From Muribaculum sp. (GTDB taxonomy: Bacteria; Bacteroidota; Bacteroidia; Bacteroidales; Muribaculaceae): 64,000 nt of DNA. The notes under the pieces were generated by a model. That model saw only the letters and a program-made list of their open reading frames with translations. It was not told the DNA's origin and made no database searches. The position numbers were made by a program, and so were the translations under genes. Positions 27,380 to 36,126 of the stretch are shown piece by piece. The stretch spans positions 1-64,000 of the forward strand of contig VSOZ01000009.1 of assembly GCA_009775095.1 (NCBI GenBank). Reading direction: 5' to 3'. How positions within the stretch are numbered: position 1 is the stretch's first letter; each line of letters begins with the position of its first letter.

Positions 27380-27834
27380 AACTCAGTCTGCCCACCATAG
27401 CCCTGACCGCGGCAATATTCTGTTTCACGGGATGCAATCACGAGAAGCCGTATAAAATAGACGACCCGTCACAGTTATTGCCCACTGACCCCGACAATCC
27501 CGCACCACCGCCCTACTCTTTCGCTCCGGAGCTTGACAATCCGGACACGCGATACATTTCAAAATCGCTCGAAATGATTTACAGCCGCGGAGGGATACTC
27601 GCCTCTCAGTCGTCAGACAAAATAATCATGACCGACCTTGCTACCGGCGAACAAATAGAATTTTCCGGCACGACAAACAAAACCGGTGACATAGCCAACC
27701 CGAAACTTTATGTAAACGGCAACAGCCTGCCCATAGAACAGGCCTCCGTAGAACGGACCGACAAAAAAGGGACTTGGATACACATCCAAGCCCCTGAGGA
27801 CGAACATATCGTAATAGTTGTCAGCGATCTATAG
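27376..27834 (+). CDS. lipoprotein paired with the endonuclease-like protein
   Basis: A 152-residue protein with lipoprotein signal MKLSLPTIALTAAIFCFTGC (Cys20). A short proline-rich linker (about 36-50) is followed by one compact beta domain (about 60-152). No family was recognised. It overlaps the endonuclease-like gene by 4 bp (ATGA), so it is translated with it and may be a partner. The C-terminal half of the endonuclease-like protein and this protein look alike in composition (KLYVNGNSLP, IVVSDL), which could mean a shared Ig-like fold. Its stop is directly next to the lgt stop on the other strand. Confidence 0.72.
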   Translation: MKLSLPTIALTAAIFCFTGCNHEKPYKIDDPSQLLPTDPDNPAPPPYSFAPELDNPDTRYISKSLEMIYSRGGILASQSSDKIIMTDLATGEQIEFSGTTNKTGDIANPKLYVNGNSLPIEQASVERTDKKGTWIHIQAPEDEHIVIVVSDL

Positions 27835-28695
27835 TCACTTGCGCCGTGCCGGAGTCTTGTCATCGGCATACCTGTCAGGAAACGACAGATGCTGTCTCGG
27901 CCGCAGCATGGCATATAATATAAGCCCCACGCCCAAGAGTATAAAGGGTATGCTCAATTGCTGTCCGATGTTAAGCGTCATGGTAGCTTCGCGGGCCACC
28001 TGATCATTCTTTATAAACTCGATCAGGAACCGCGGCAGGAAGATGCCAATGAAGAACACTCCGAGAATAAGGCCGGGACGTTCCTCGGCATTTTTCTTCC
28101 AATACATCCACATGAGCAAGGCAAACAGAGCGAAATAGCAAAGCGCCTCATATATCTGCGTAGGATGCACAGCCTGTCCTTCATACAATTCATGCCATTC
28201 CCGGGAGCGGACAAACATGAATCCCCACGGCAATGTCGTGGCCGTGCCGTAAATCTCTGAATTAAACAGATTTCCGATACGTATAAGCCCCCCTACAAGA
28301 GCTATAGCCACCACCAGACGGTCAAAAGTCCATAAAGGGCTCTTTTTAGTGACAAATATGGAAAACAGAATAACCGCGATTATGATAGCGATAGTACCGC
28401 CATGGCTGGCCAGTCCACCTTCCCAGATGTAGAGTATACGTATAGGATCGGCCTTATACACGTCCCATTCGTAAAAGAACACGTGCCCAAGTCTGGCACC
28501 CACAAACGTAGCGACAACGACATAAATCAACAATATGCCAAGCCAACGCTCCGGGGCACCTTCATGCTTGAACATGCGGGCCACAATCTCGTATCCGATG
28601 AGGAAGCCGACAGCAAACATGAGACCATACCAACGTACGGTAACAAATCCGCTGAACAATTCGGGATTGACATTCCAAGTAATGAAGTCAAGCAT
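27835..28695 (-). CDS. lgt: prolipoprotein diacylglyceryl transferase
   Basis: A 286-residue inner-membrane enzyme that transfers diacylglyceryl from phosphatidylglycerol to the lipobox cysteine, the first lipoprotein maturation step. It has about seven helices, the GGLASHGG segment with the essential His, and the Lgt signature RIGNLFNSEIYG. It follows ddh by 7 bp and may belong to the pta-ackA-ddh-lgt run. lspA, the next enzyme of the pathway, is also in this window. It converges directly on the lipoprotein gene with no gap. Confidence 0.97.
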   Translation of the reverse strand: MLDFITWNVNPELFSGFVTVRWYGLMFAVGFLIGYEIVARMFKHEGAPERWLGILLIYVVVATFVGARLGHVFFYEWDVYKADPIRILYIWEGGLASHGGTIAIIIAVILFSIFVTKKSPLWTFDRLVVAIALVGGLIRIGNLFNSEIYGTATTLPWGFMFVRSREWHELYEGQAVHPTQIYEALCYFALFALLMWMYWKKNAEERPGLILGVFFIGIFLPRFLIEFIKNDQVAREATMTLNIGQQLSIPFILLGVGLILYAMLRPRQHLSFPDRYADDKTPARRK

Positions 28696-28702
28696 ACAAA
28701 GA

Positions 28703-29602
28703 TTATACTAAATGACGTATAAGTTCCTCACGATCGCCGTAAAGCATGTCGATGACAGGTATCTCAATCATCGTATAAGCACCGGGACGCTCTATCATCG
28801 TGGCACGGGCCACGCCGACAAGTATCTGGGCCGTAAGCGCCGGATTGTTTATCGACATATTGAATTCGAAACGCTGGTTCTGGGTAGTACCGGAAACACC
28901 TTTACGCACCATATTCACGCCATGGCCCATATCCTTTATATCATCGACCGAAGGCACGGCAAACACATGGGTCTCGTCGCTGGCGAAGTACGGGTCTGCC
29001 TTTACCGCACGGGCTATGTCATCAATATTATAACCGTCCTCGACCTCGACATACACCATGCGGCGATGTATGCCGGTGCCGAGCGGAATAGTCATCGACA
29101 GAGCGTTTTTCACACCGGGCTTTGACTTTACGGCGACAGTGTGGCCCATACTCATACCGGGTCCGAAGTTGGTGTAAGTGACACCTTTTGGAGCAGCTGC
29201 CTGCATTAGAGCACGTACAATGGAGTCGCTGCCCGGGTCCCAACCGGCAGATATTATAGCTACCGAATTATTAGACTCGGCAATAGGAGCCAGTTTGGCC
29301 CGCAGGTCAGCGATGCCGCCGTGAATATCATAACTGTCGACAGTGTTTATACCTTTTGCCAACAACTCACACGCATACTTCTCCACTTCACGGGTAGGAG
29401 TACACAGCACAGCCACATCAACATCGTCAAGCTCCATGACATCGGCAGTCACTTTATAGCCTGACAACTCGGCGGGACGCTCTGCCGGATTACGTCTGAC
29501 AACACCCGCTATCTCAAAGTCGGGTGCCTGTTGAAGTGCTTCAAGCACATACTTTCCAATATTGCCATATCCAACAATGGCAGCTCTGATTTTTTTCATC
29601 AT
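28703..29602 (-). CDS. ddh: meso-diaminopimelate dehydrogenase
   Basis: A 299-residue NADPH enzyme that makes meso-diaminopimelate in one step from tetrahydrodipicolinate and ammonia, for lysine and peptidoglycan. N-terminal GYGNIGKYVLEAL Rossmann motif, VDSYDIH, GWDPGSDSIVR and FGPGMSMGHTVAVK are the family marks. The start may be Met1 or the next Met (29599). It lies 24 bp after ackA and 7 bp before lgt. Confidence 0.95.
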   Translation of the reverse strand: MMKKIRAAIVGYGNIGKYVLEALQQAPDFEIAGVVRRNPAERPAELSGYKVTADVMELDDVDVAVLCTPTREVEKYACELLAKGINTVDSYDIHGGIADLRAKLAPIAESNNSVAIISAGWDPGSDSIVRALMQAAAPKGVTYTNFGPGMSMGHTVAVKSKPGVKNALSMTIPLGTGIHRRMVYVEVEDGYNIDDIARAVKADPYFASDETHVFAVPSVDDIKDMGHGVNMVRKGVSGTTQNQRFEFNMSINNPALTAQILVGVARATMIERPGAYTMIEIPVIDMLYGDREELIRHLV

Positions 29603-29626
29603 AGTATAGTGTTAATAATGCATATA

Positions 29627-30838
29627 TTATTCGGGCTGCCGTCCGTTGACGATAGCTTCCGTATCACGTGCAATCATCAACTCCTCGTCAGTCGGTATGA
29701 CGACGACTTTCACTTTGGAGTCAGCCGATGATATAACCTTTTCCTCACCTCTGGATGCAGCGTTGACTTCGTCGTCAATCTTCACCCCGAGATAACTGAG
29801 GTGGTCACATACTCTCTTGCGCAGCGGCTGCTGGTTCTCACCCACACCACCGGTAAAGACTATTATGTCTACACCGTCGAGCACAGCTGTAAATGCGCCT
29901 ATATACTTAATTATACGGTATATGTACATGTCAAGGGCCAGTTTGGCTCTCTCATCGCCACGAGCTATAGCGGCATCGATGTCGCGCATGTCAGACGATA
30001 TGCCTGACACTCCGAGTACACCGCTCTTCTTGTTAATGAGATCGCTCAGCTCTTTGGTCGACAGATGCTCCTTATCCATAATGAATGTAAGAGCACCGGG
30101 ATCGACATCACCCACACGGGTTCCCATCATAAGCCCCTCCACAGGAGTAAGGCCAATCGAGGTGTCAACGCTCTTGCCGTCTTTTACGGCAGTGATAGAG
30201 CCGCCGTTGCCGATATGACAGGTGATTATACGCTGCTTCTCATAAGGTACACCGAGAAAATCGCAGACTCTACGGGCCACATAACGGTGACTTGTTCCGT
30301 GGAAACCGTAGCGACGTATACCGTACTTCTCATAGAGTTCATAAGGAAGTGCGTACATATAAGCCTCTTTCGGCATAGTCTGATGGAAAGCCGTATCGAA
30401 TACTGCGACCTGAGGCACACCCGGCATAAGCTCTGTTATAGCCTCAATACCTGCCATATTTACAGGATTGTGAAGCGGAGCCACATCATAGCACTCCTTT
30501 ATTTTAGCGATAACCTCGTCATCGATCTTCACGCTCTTGTTGAACTTCTCTCCGCCATGTACCACACGGTGGCCTACGGCATCGATCTCTTTAAAGCTCT
30601 TTATGCAGCCGTATTGCGGGTCAGTCAGAGTATTAAGTATGTCGTTGATGGCCTTACGATGATCGGGTATCGGCTCCTCGACAGTCTTCTTTTCGCCGTC
30701 GGGCAATTTAAATTTTATAAAGGAGCCGGGAAGTCCTATCTTCTCGACACCTCCCTCGGCGAGAGTGTTTTTATTGTCAACGTCAATAAGTTTATATTTT
30801 ACGGAACTGCTGCCGCAGTTTAGTACAAGTATATTCAT
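29627..30838 (-). CDS. ackA: acetate kinase
   Basis: A 403-residue ASKHA-fold kinase that makes ATP and acetate from acetyl phosphate. It has the N-terminal phosphate loop NCGSSSVKYKL, RVVHGGE, VFDTAFHQTMP with the catalytic Asp, RRYGFHGTSHRYVA, and FTGGVGEN near the end. It follows pta by 30 bp, the classical pta-ackA pair for fermentation to acetate. Confidence 0.98.
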   Translation of the reverse strand: MNILVLNCGSSSVKYKLIDVDNKNTLAEGGVEKIGLPGSFIKFKLPDGEKKTVEEPIPDHRKAINDILNTLTDPQYGCIKSFKEIDAVGHRVVHGGEKFNKSVKIDDEVIAKIKECYDVAPLHNPVNMAGIEAITELMPGVPQVAVFDTAFHQTMPKEAYMYALPYELYEKYGIRRYGFHGTSHRYVARRVCDFLGVPYEKQRIITCHIGNGGSITAVKDGKSVDTSIGLTPVEGLMMGTRVGDVDPGALTFIMDKEHLSTKELSDLINKKSGVLGVSGISSDMRDIDAAIARGDERAKLALDMYIYRIIKYIGAFTAVLDGVDIIVFTGGVGENQQPLRKRVCDHLSYLGVKIDDEVNAASRGEEKVISSADSKVKVVVIPTDEELMIARDTEAIVNGRQPE

Positions 30839-30868
30839 TTTGATTATGTTTTTGAGGGAAGTCTTTAT

Positions 30869-31888
30869 TTACTTTTTTCTGCTTTTGGCACCTATGGCCT
30901 GATTACAGGTTATGATTATAGTTTTGTAAATATCCTCGGGGAAACATCCGCGCGACAGGTCATTTACAGGAGCGGCAAGACCTTGCAGAATAGGACCTAC
31001 AGCCTGAACTCCGGCTAGACGCTGTACAAGTTTGTAAGCTATATTACCGGTTTCGAGCGACGGGAATACGAGTACGTCAGCCTTTCCGCTCAAAGGACTG
31101 TCGGGTGCCTTGCTCTTTGCAACCCCCGGCACTATAGCGGCATCGGCCTGAAGCTCACCGTCGACAATAAGTTCGGGATCGGCTTCGTGTACGAGTTTCA
31201 CAGCTTCTATAACCTTGTTTACCCTCTCATGCTTGGCGCTTCCCTTGGTTGAGAAACTAAGCATGGCTATGCGCGGTTCTATACCGGCTATGTCACGCGC
31301 GGTATCGGCGGTTGAAAGTGCGATCTGAGCCAACTCCTTGGCTGTAGGATCGGGCAACACGGCACAATCGGCAAATACCAATATGTTGTTTTCACCGAAA
31401 GGACTTCCTTCAGGAAGCAACATAAGGAATGCTCCCGAAACCACTTCAATGCCCGGTTTTGTCTTTATAACCTGAAATGCCGCACGGAGCACATTTCCGG
31501 TTGTATTCAATGCTCCGGCCACCTGACCGTCGGCATCGCCGTTCTTAATCATAAGACATCCGAGATATAAAGGATTGGCAGCCATGCGGCGGGCATCGTC
31601 CATCGTCACGCCTTTATTCTTGCGAAGCTCATAAAATATAGGGGCATACACATCAATAATCTCCTCATCGGAAGGATCCACGATACGCGCCTTACATATA
31701 TTGGTCAAACTTAATTCACACGCCACACCGGCGATTTCGTCAGGGTTACCTATCAGTATCACATCGGCTATGCCTTCCATGATTATGCGGTCGGCTGCGG
31801 TAAGTGTACGAGGTTCAGTCCCTTCGGGGAGCACAATTCGCTGACGGCTCTGTTTAGCCTTTGAAGTCAACTTGTCAAAAAGTCCCAT
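30869..31888 (-). CDS. pta: phosphate acetyltransferase
   Basis: A 339-residue short-type Pta (catalytic domain only, no N-terminal DRTGG region) that converts acetyl-CoA and phosphate to acetyl phosphate. The segments RIVLPEGTEPRTL, GCLMIKNGDADGQVAGA and GPILQGLAAPVNDLSRG are family marks. It is first in the pta-ackA unit and has a -7 element upstream. ddh and lgt follow on the same strand with short gaps. Confidence 0.97.
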   Translation of the reverse strand: MGLFDKLTSKAKQSRQRIVLPEGTEPRTLTAADRIIMEGIADVILIGNPDEIAGVACELSLTNICKARIVDPSDEEIIDVYAPIFYELRKNKGVTMDDARRMAANPLYLGCLMIKNGDADGQVAGALNTTGNVLRAAFQVIKTKPGIEVVSGAFLMLLPEGSPFGENNILVFADCAVLPDPTAKELAQIALSTADTARDIAGIEPRIAMLSFSTKGSAKHERVNKVIEAVKLVHEADPELIVDGELQADAAIVPGVAKSKAPDSPLSGKADVLVFPSLETGNIAYKLVQRLAGVQAVGPILQGLAAPVNDLSRGCFPEDIYKTIIITCNQAIGAKSRKK

Positions 31889-31915
31889 AGTTATATCTGT
31901 TTTGTATTTTAATAC

Positions 31916-31924
31916 GCAAAATTA
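31916..31924 (-). promoter_or_regulatory. promoter -7 element of pta-ackA
   Basis: Minus strand TAATTTTGC, a perfect TAnnTTTG match, 27 bp before the pta start. No clear -33 TTTG at 20 bp. Confidence 0.58.
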
Positions 31925-31990
31925 AAACTTTATACGTATAATATGAACGCCTTGTTAATATTTTTTCACAAAAAATATTAACAGAGTATT

Positions 31991-32028
31991 AAAACGACGA
32001 AAGCATCGGAAAAATCCGATGCTTTCGT
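31991..32028 (-). terminator. intrinsic terminator of the gyrA-TPR unit
   Basis: A 14-bp perfect stem, ACGAAAGCATCGGA / TCCGATGCTTTCGT (31997-32028), with an AAAA loop. On the minus strand it is followed by CGTTTTAATAC. It lies 25 bp after the TPR gene stop. Confidence 0.85.
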
Positions 32029-32053
32029 TATTGTGTACGTTTATGACGCCTGA

Positions 32054-33310
32054 TTACATAGCTTCGATGCGCTTGAGGTTTACTTCGTCGTCAAGATTGT
32101 AGTAAAGACTGCGGAGAAGACGACGGGCATCGTCAAACAGAGTCTCATCTTTCAACGCCTCCTCAAGATAAGGAATAGCCTCTTTCAACAAGGGCACAAC
32201 CTGCTCGGCACGTACTTTATTGTACTCTGCCGTAGGAAGATTGGCCGAACCCTCGTCAATAACACCTGCCTGTGCATAGATGGCGCGACCGAGGTCAAAC
32301 TGAGCCTTTGCAAAGTCAGGCTTCATCTCGATAGCCTTGGTGAAGTTCTCACGGGCCTTGTCAAGATTGTTCTGGCTCTGATAGAGTATACCGAGCACGT
32401 CATAAAGTTCGGCCTGAGTGGGATTCATCGAAATAGCCTTTTCAAGAAGGGTCTGTGCTTCCTCATACTTCTTGTTGTTGATCTTGTCATTGATGATAAT
32501 CAACAGATAGTTGGAAAGAGAATCACCGTAAAGTTTGTTAGCGGTTTCAGCAAGCTCTATAATCTTGGGATCATTCTTCATCTGAGCGGCTACACCGATA
32601 GCATAATCAAACATCTGGGGAGAATGGAAGTTATTGGCGTACGCTTTCTCAAAGCTGTTAAGAGCCACATCGAGTTTTTCAGCCTGCCAAGCGGCAAGTC
32701 CTTGGAAATAGCACAACTGACCGATCACGGTATCGGCAGGAGCGGCAGGAGCCTCGGAACCGAGCGACGGGTTTGAGGGCATGCCAGTATATATACTCCA
32801 TGCCTCGTAAGCAGCATCATAATCCTTGGCATCCCAAAGATACTGACCACCGCTTACATAGTCATTCCAGTGAGCGGCAAGTTTCTTGGCCATGTCTTTC
32901 GAATACTTTGTCTTGGTCTTGGGGCTGCCGTCCTTATTCAGTTTTGGAGCGCCGGTCTTTTTGTCAACCTCAACAATTGTGTCAAGCGGAAACGCTTTCA
33001 TAAAATAGTTGTAACCGTTGATGAGTGCATGACCCATAGCGGCCTTCTCCTCATCTTTACCCTGACCTACGGCCTGCTTGCCGTACATGTTGTCAAAATC
33101 GCCAAACTCCACAGTTCCGGCTACATACCATGTCTGTGCTTCATTTTGTGTTTCGGGGTTTGTAAGCGCAGGCTTCAACTGGTTGCGTGCAGCGGCATAA
33201 TCGGCATTAAAACCTTTAGCCTTACCTTCTACTTCCTTCACCAGACTTTTCTGAGCCGATGCACCGGCAACAGCCATCAGGCAAAGACCTAAGATAAATA
33301 ATTTCTTCAT
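32054..33310 (-). CDS. exported TPR protein
   Basis: A 418-residue protein with a signal peptide (1-19, ending AGASA). At least four TPR units are visible between about 205 and 345, the clearest being AELYDVLGILYQSQNNLDKA and AKAQFDLGRAIYAQAG. It is probably a periplasmic scaffold; partner unknown. It starts 32 bp after gyrA on the same strand and ends in a strong terminator, so it is likely cotranscribed with gyrA. A TPR gene behind gyrA is a recurring arrangement in Bacteroides, as far as I recall. Confidence 0.87.
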   Translation of the reverse strand: MKKLFILGLCLMAVAGASAQKSLVKEVEGKAKGFNADYAAARNQLKPALTNPETQNEAQTWYVAGTVEFGDFDNMYGKQAVGQGKDEEKAAMGHALINGYNYFMKAFPLDTIVEVDKKTGAPKLNKDGSPKTKTKYSKDMAKKLAAHWNDYVSGGQYLWDAKDYDAAYEAWSIYTGMPSNPSLGSEAPAAPADTVIGQLCYFQGLAAWQAEKLDVALNSFEKAYANNFHSPQMFDYAIGVAAQMKNDPKIIELAETANKLYGDSLSNYLLIIINDKINNKKYEEAQTLLEKAISMNPTQAELYDVLGILYQSQNNLDKARENFTKAIEMKPDFAKAQFDLGRAIYAQAGVIDEGSANLPTAEYNKVRAEQVVPLLKEAIPYLEEALKDETLFDDARRLLRSLYYNLDDEVNLKRIEAM

Positions 33311-33342
33311 GTTAGCTATTATTAATGAATATATTACTCTTT

Positions 33343-35928
33343 TTACAGATTATCGTCAACAGTATCATCCTCGTCATCGACTACTTCGTCGGTCTCCTCG
33401 TCCGGAGCCTCTTCGGTATCGTCAACGGGAATCGGAGTCTGATCGGCCTCATCTACAAGGATATCGGCATCGGTCTCCTCCTCCGGATCGGAGTCCACAC
33501 AGCAAACTGAAGCTATCTCGTCATTTCGTTTCTCAAGATTTATCAGTCTCACACCTTGAGTTGCGCGACCCTGAACCCTGATATCCGACACTTTTATACG
33601 CAACGTGATACCCGACTTGTTGATTATTACAAGGTCATTATCATCGTTTACAGTATCTATCGCTACCAGCTTACCGGTCTTTTCGGTGACATTAATAGTC
33701 TTGACACCTTTACCGCCGCGGTTGGTGACACGATAGTCAACGAGAGGTGAACGCTTGCCGAAACCTTTCTCCGATATAACCATAACGTTATTAAGGGTGT
33801 CAGCGTTCATACATATCATGCCTACAACCTCATCGTCATCGCCGTCAAGCGTCATGCCACGCACACCGGTGGATACACGGCCCATCTCACGTACTTTTTC
33901 TTCGGAGAAGCGTATGGCCCTACCGTTACGGTTGGCAAGAAGTATCTCCGATTTACCGTCAGTAAGTTCAACACCTATCAACTGGTCGCCATCGCGGATA
34001 ATGATGGCGTTGACACCATTGGCGCGAGGACGGGAATATGCCTCAAGCGAAGTCTTCTTTATAACACCGCGCTTGGTGGCAAATATGAGGTTGTGCGATG
34101 ACACAAACTCCTTGTCATCGAGTTTCTTTATCCTTATAACAGCATTTACGGCATCGTCGCTGTCTATGTTGAGCAGATTCTGAATAGCACGTCCCTTGGT
34201 GTTCTTGGCTCCCTCGGGCAAGTCATAAACTTTCAGCCAATAGCAACGGCCTTTCTTTGTAAAGAAGAGCAGATAATTGTGCATTGACGCCGGATATATG
34301 TGTTCGATGAAGTCTTCGTCGCGTGTGTCGCTGCCGCGAGAGCCGACACCGCCGCGGTTCTGCGCGCGGAATTCGCTCAACGGAGTACGTTTGATATATC
34401 CCATATGCGAGATGGTGATAATCATGTCATCGTCGGCATAGAAATCCTCGGCATTGAAATCACCGGCCGTGTAGTCGATATCGGTCTTACGGGCATCGCC
34501 GTATTTGTCACGTATGGCTATAAGTTCGCTCTTTATAAGCTCACGACACTCATGCTCGTCATTGAGTATGAGATTAAGGCGTGCTATAAGCTGCTGTATC
34601 TCTGCATATTGTTCATGAAGCTTGTCCTGCTCGAGTTTGGCAAGATTTCGGAGTCGCATCTCCACAATAGCAAGGGTCTGTGCATCTGATAGCTCAAATC
34701 TCACAGACAGTTGAGCGCGTGCGTCGTCGACAGAGTCAGCGCCTCTTATTATGCGTATGACCTCGTCGATGTTCTGCGAAGCTATTATCAAGCCCTTCAA
34801 TATATGGGCACGCTCTTCCGCCTTGCGGAGTTCAAACCGAGTACGTCTTATCACAACATCATGGCGGTGACCTACAAACGCTTCAAGTATCTGCTTAAGG
34901 TTCAATGTCTTGGGACGTCCGTTCACGATAGCGACATTATTGACGCTGAACGAAGACTGCATCTGAGTGAGTTTATACAGCTTGTTCAGCACAACATTGG
35001 CGTTGGCGTCGCTTTTGAGGCGTATGACTATACGCATACCCTTATAGTCGCTCTCGTCGTTCAGGTCGGCTATGCCGTCAATTTTTTTCTCGTTTACAAG
35101 TTCGGCTATATCCTTGATAAGCTCAGCCTTGTTTACGTTATACGGTATCTCATGAACTATTATGTTCTCGTGATTGGCATGAGGCTCAATATCAGCCTTA
35201 GCCCTTATCACAATGCGGCCGCGACCGGTTTCGAAAGCGTCTTTGACTCCGTTGTAGCCATATATAGTGCCGCCCGTCGGGAAGTCGGGCGCGCTGATAT
35301 ACTGCATAAGCTCGGGAATAGTCAACTCGGGATTATCGATAAGCGCCACGGTAGCGTTAATCGACTCACTGAGATTGTGAGGCGGCATATTGGTAGCCAT
35401 ACCTACCGCAATACCCGAAGTACCGTTCACAAGAAGATTGGGTATACGTGTGGGCAGCACTGTCGGCTCCACTCTTGAGTTATCGTAGTTTGGCTGAAAA
35501 TCCACAGTCTCCTTATCGATATCGCTGAGCATCTCTTCGCCTATACGCTCAAGACGCACCTCGGTATAACGCATGGCCGCAGGGCCGTCACCGTCAACCG
35601 AGCCGAAGTTACCGTGGCCGTCGACCAATGTGTAACGCAATGCCCACGGCTGTGCCATACGCACTACCGTACCGTATATTGAAGAGTCGCCATGGGGGTG
35701 GTATTTACCCATAACCTCTCCCACGCAGTTAGCCGATTTCTTATGAGGATGATCTGAAGTGTTGCCCATCTCGTTCATACCGAAGAGTACTCTTCGCTGC
35801 ACGGGCTTCAGACCGTCTCTCACATCAGGGAGAGCACGTGACACAATTACCGACATCGAGTAGTCGATGTAGGCCGATTTCATCTCGTTTTCGATATCAA
35901 TTTTCAGAATTCTATCTTCTTCAAGCAT
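33343..35928 (-). CDS. gyrA: DNA gyrase subunit A
   Basis: An 861-residue GyrA with catalytic Tyr121 in AAMRYTEVR, the winged-helix core, and the C-terminal beta-pinwheel with a GyrA-box form (TNRGGKG). The quinolone region reads HPHGDSSIYGTVVRMAQ: Ser82 matches E. coli Ser83, while the residue matching Asp87 is Gly86. The last 50 residues are a strongly acidic tail (DDTEEAPDEETDEVVDDEDD). It introduces negative supercoils together with GyrB, which is not in the window. A -7 element lies 49 bp upstream. Confidence 0.98.
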   Translation of the reverse strand: MLEEDRILKIDIENEMKSAYIDYSMSVIVSRALPDVRDGLKPVQRRVLFGMNEMGNTSDHPHKKSANCVGEVMGKYHPHGDSSIYGTVVRMAQPWALRYTLVDGHGNFGSVDGDGPAAMRYTEVRLERIGEEMLSDIDKETVDFQPNYDNSRVEPTVLPTRIPNLLVNGTSGIAVGMATNMPPHNLSESINATVALIDNPELTIPELMQYISAPDFPTGGTIYGYNGVKDAFETGRGRIVIRAKADIEPHANHENIIVHEIPYNVNKAELIKDIAELVNEKKIDGIADLNDESDYKGMRIVIRLKSDANANVVLNKLYKLTQMQSSFSVNNVAIVNGRPKTLNLKQILEAFVGHRHDVVIRRTRFELRKAEERAHILKGLIIASQNIDEVIRIIRGADSVDDARAQLSVRFELSDAQTLAIVEMRLRNLAKLEQDKLHEQYAEIQQLIARLNLILNDEHECRELIKSELIAIRDKYGDARKTDIDYTAGDFNAEDFYADDDMIITISHMGYIKRTPLSEFRAQNRGGVGSRGSDTRDEDFIEHIYPASMHNYLLFFTKKGRCYWLKVYDLPEGAKNTKGRAIQNLLNIDSDDAVNAVIRIKKLDDKEFVSSHNLIFATKRGVIKKTSLEAYSRPRANGVNAIIIRDGDQLIGVELTDGKSEILLANRNGRAIRFSEEKVREMGRVSTGVRGMTLDGDDDEVVGMICMNADTLNNVMVISEKGFGKRSPLVDYRVTNRGGKGVKTINVTEKTGKLVAIDTVNDDNDLVIINKSGITLRIKVSDIRVQGRATQGVRLINLEKRNDEIASVCCVDSDPEEETDADILVDEADQTPIPVDDTEEAPDEETDEVVDDEDDTVDDNL

Positions 35929-35977
35929 ATATATGACATAAGTTTATATTCCGTGCCGAAAGCACGAAAAAATTCAC

Positions 35978-35986
35978 ACAAAGATA
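35978..35986 (-). promoter_or_regulatory. promoter -7 element of gyrA
   Basis: Minus strand TATCTTTGT, a TAnnTTTG match, in the divergent gap to clpC. The nearest TTG upstream is 23 bp away, slightly wide for -33. Confidence 0.6.
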
Positions 35987-36067
35987 AAACTTTTTTATTA
36001 AAAAACGGGCAATTTTATCGGCCGTATTGTTTAAAATATGTTGAAGTACATTAAATATGCCGATTAC

Positions 36068-36100
36068 TTTGTTTTTTGGCACAATTATTGTTACTATTGC
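36068..36100 (+). promoter_or_regulatory. probable promoter of clpC
   Basis: TTTG (36068-36071), exactly 20 bp, TACTATTGC (36092-36100), one mismatch from the -7 consensus. It lies 26 bp before the clpC start. Confidence 0.6.
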
Positions 36101-36126
36101 CGTTCAAAAGTATATAATGTAGCTCT

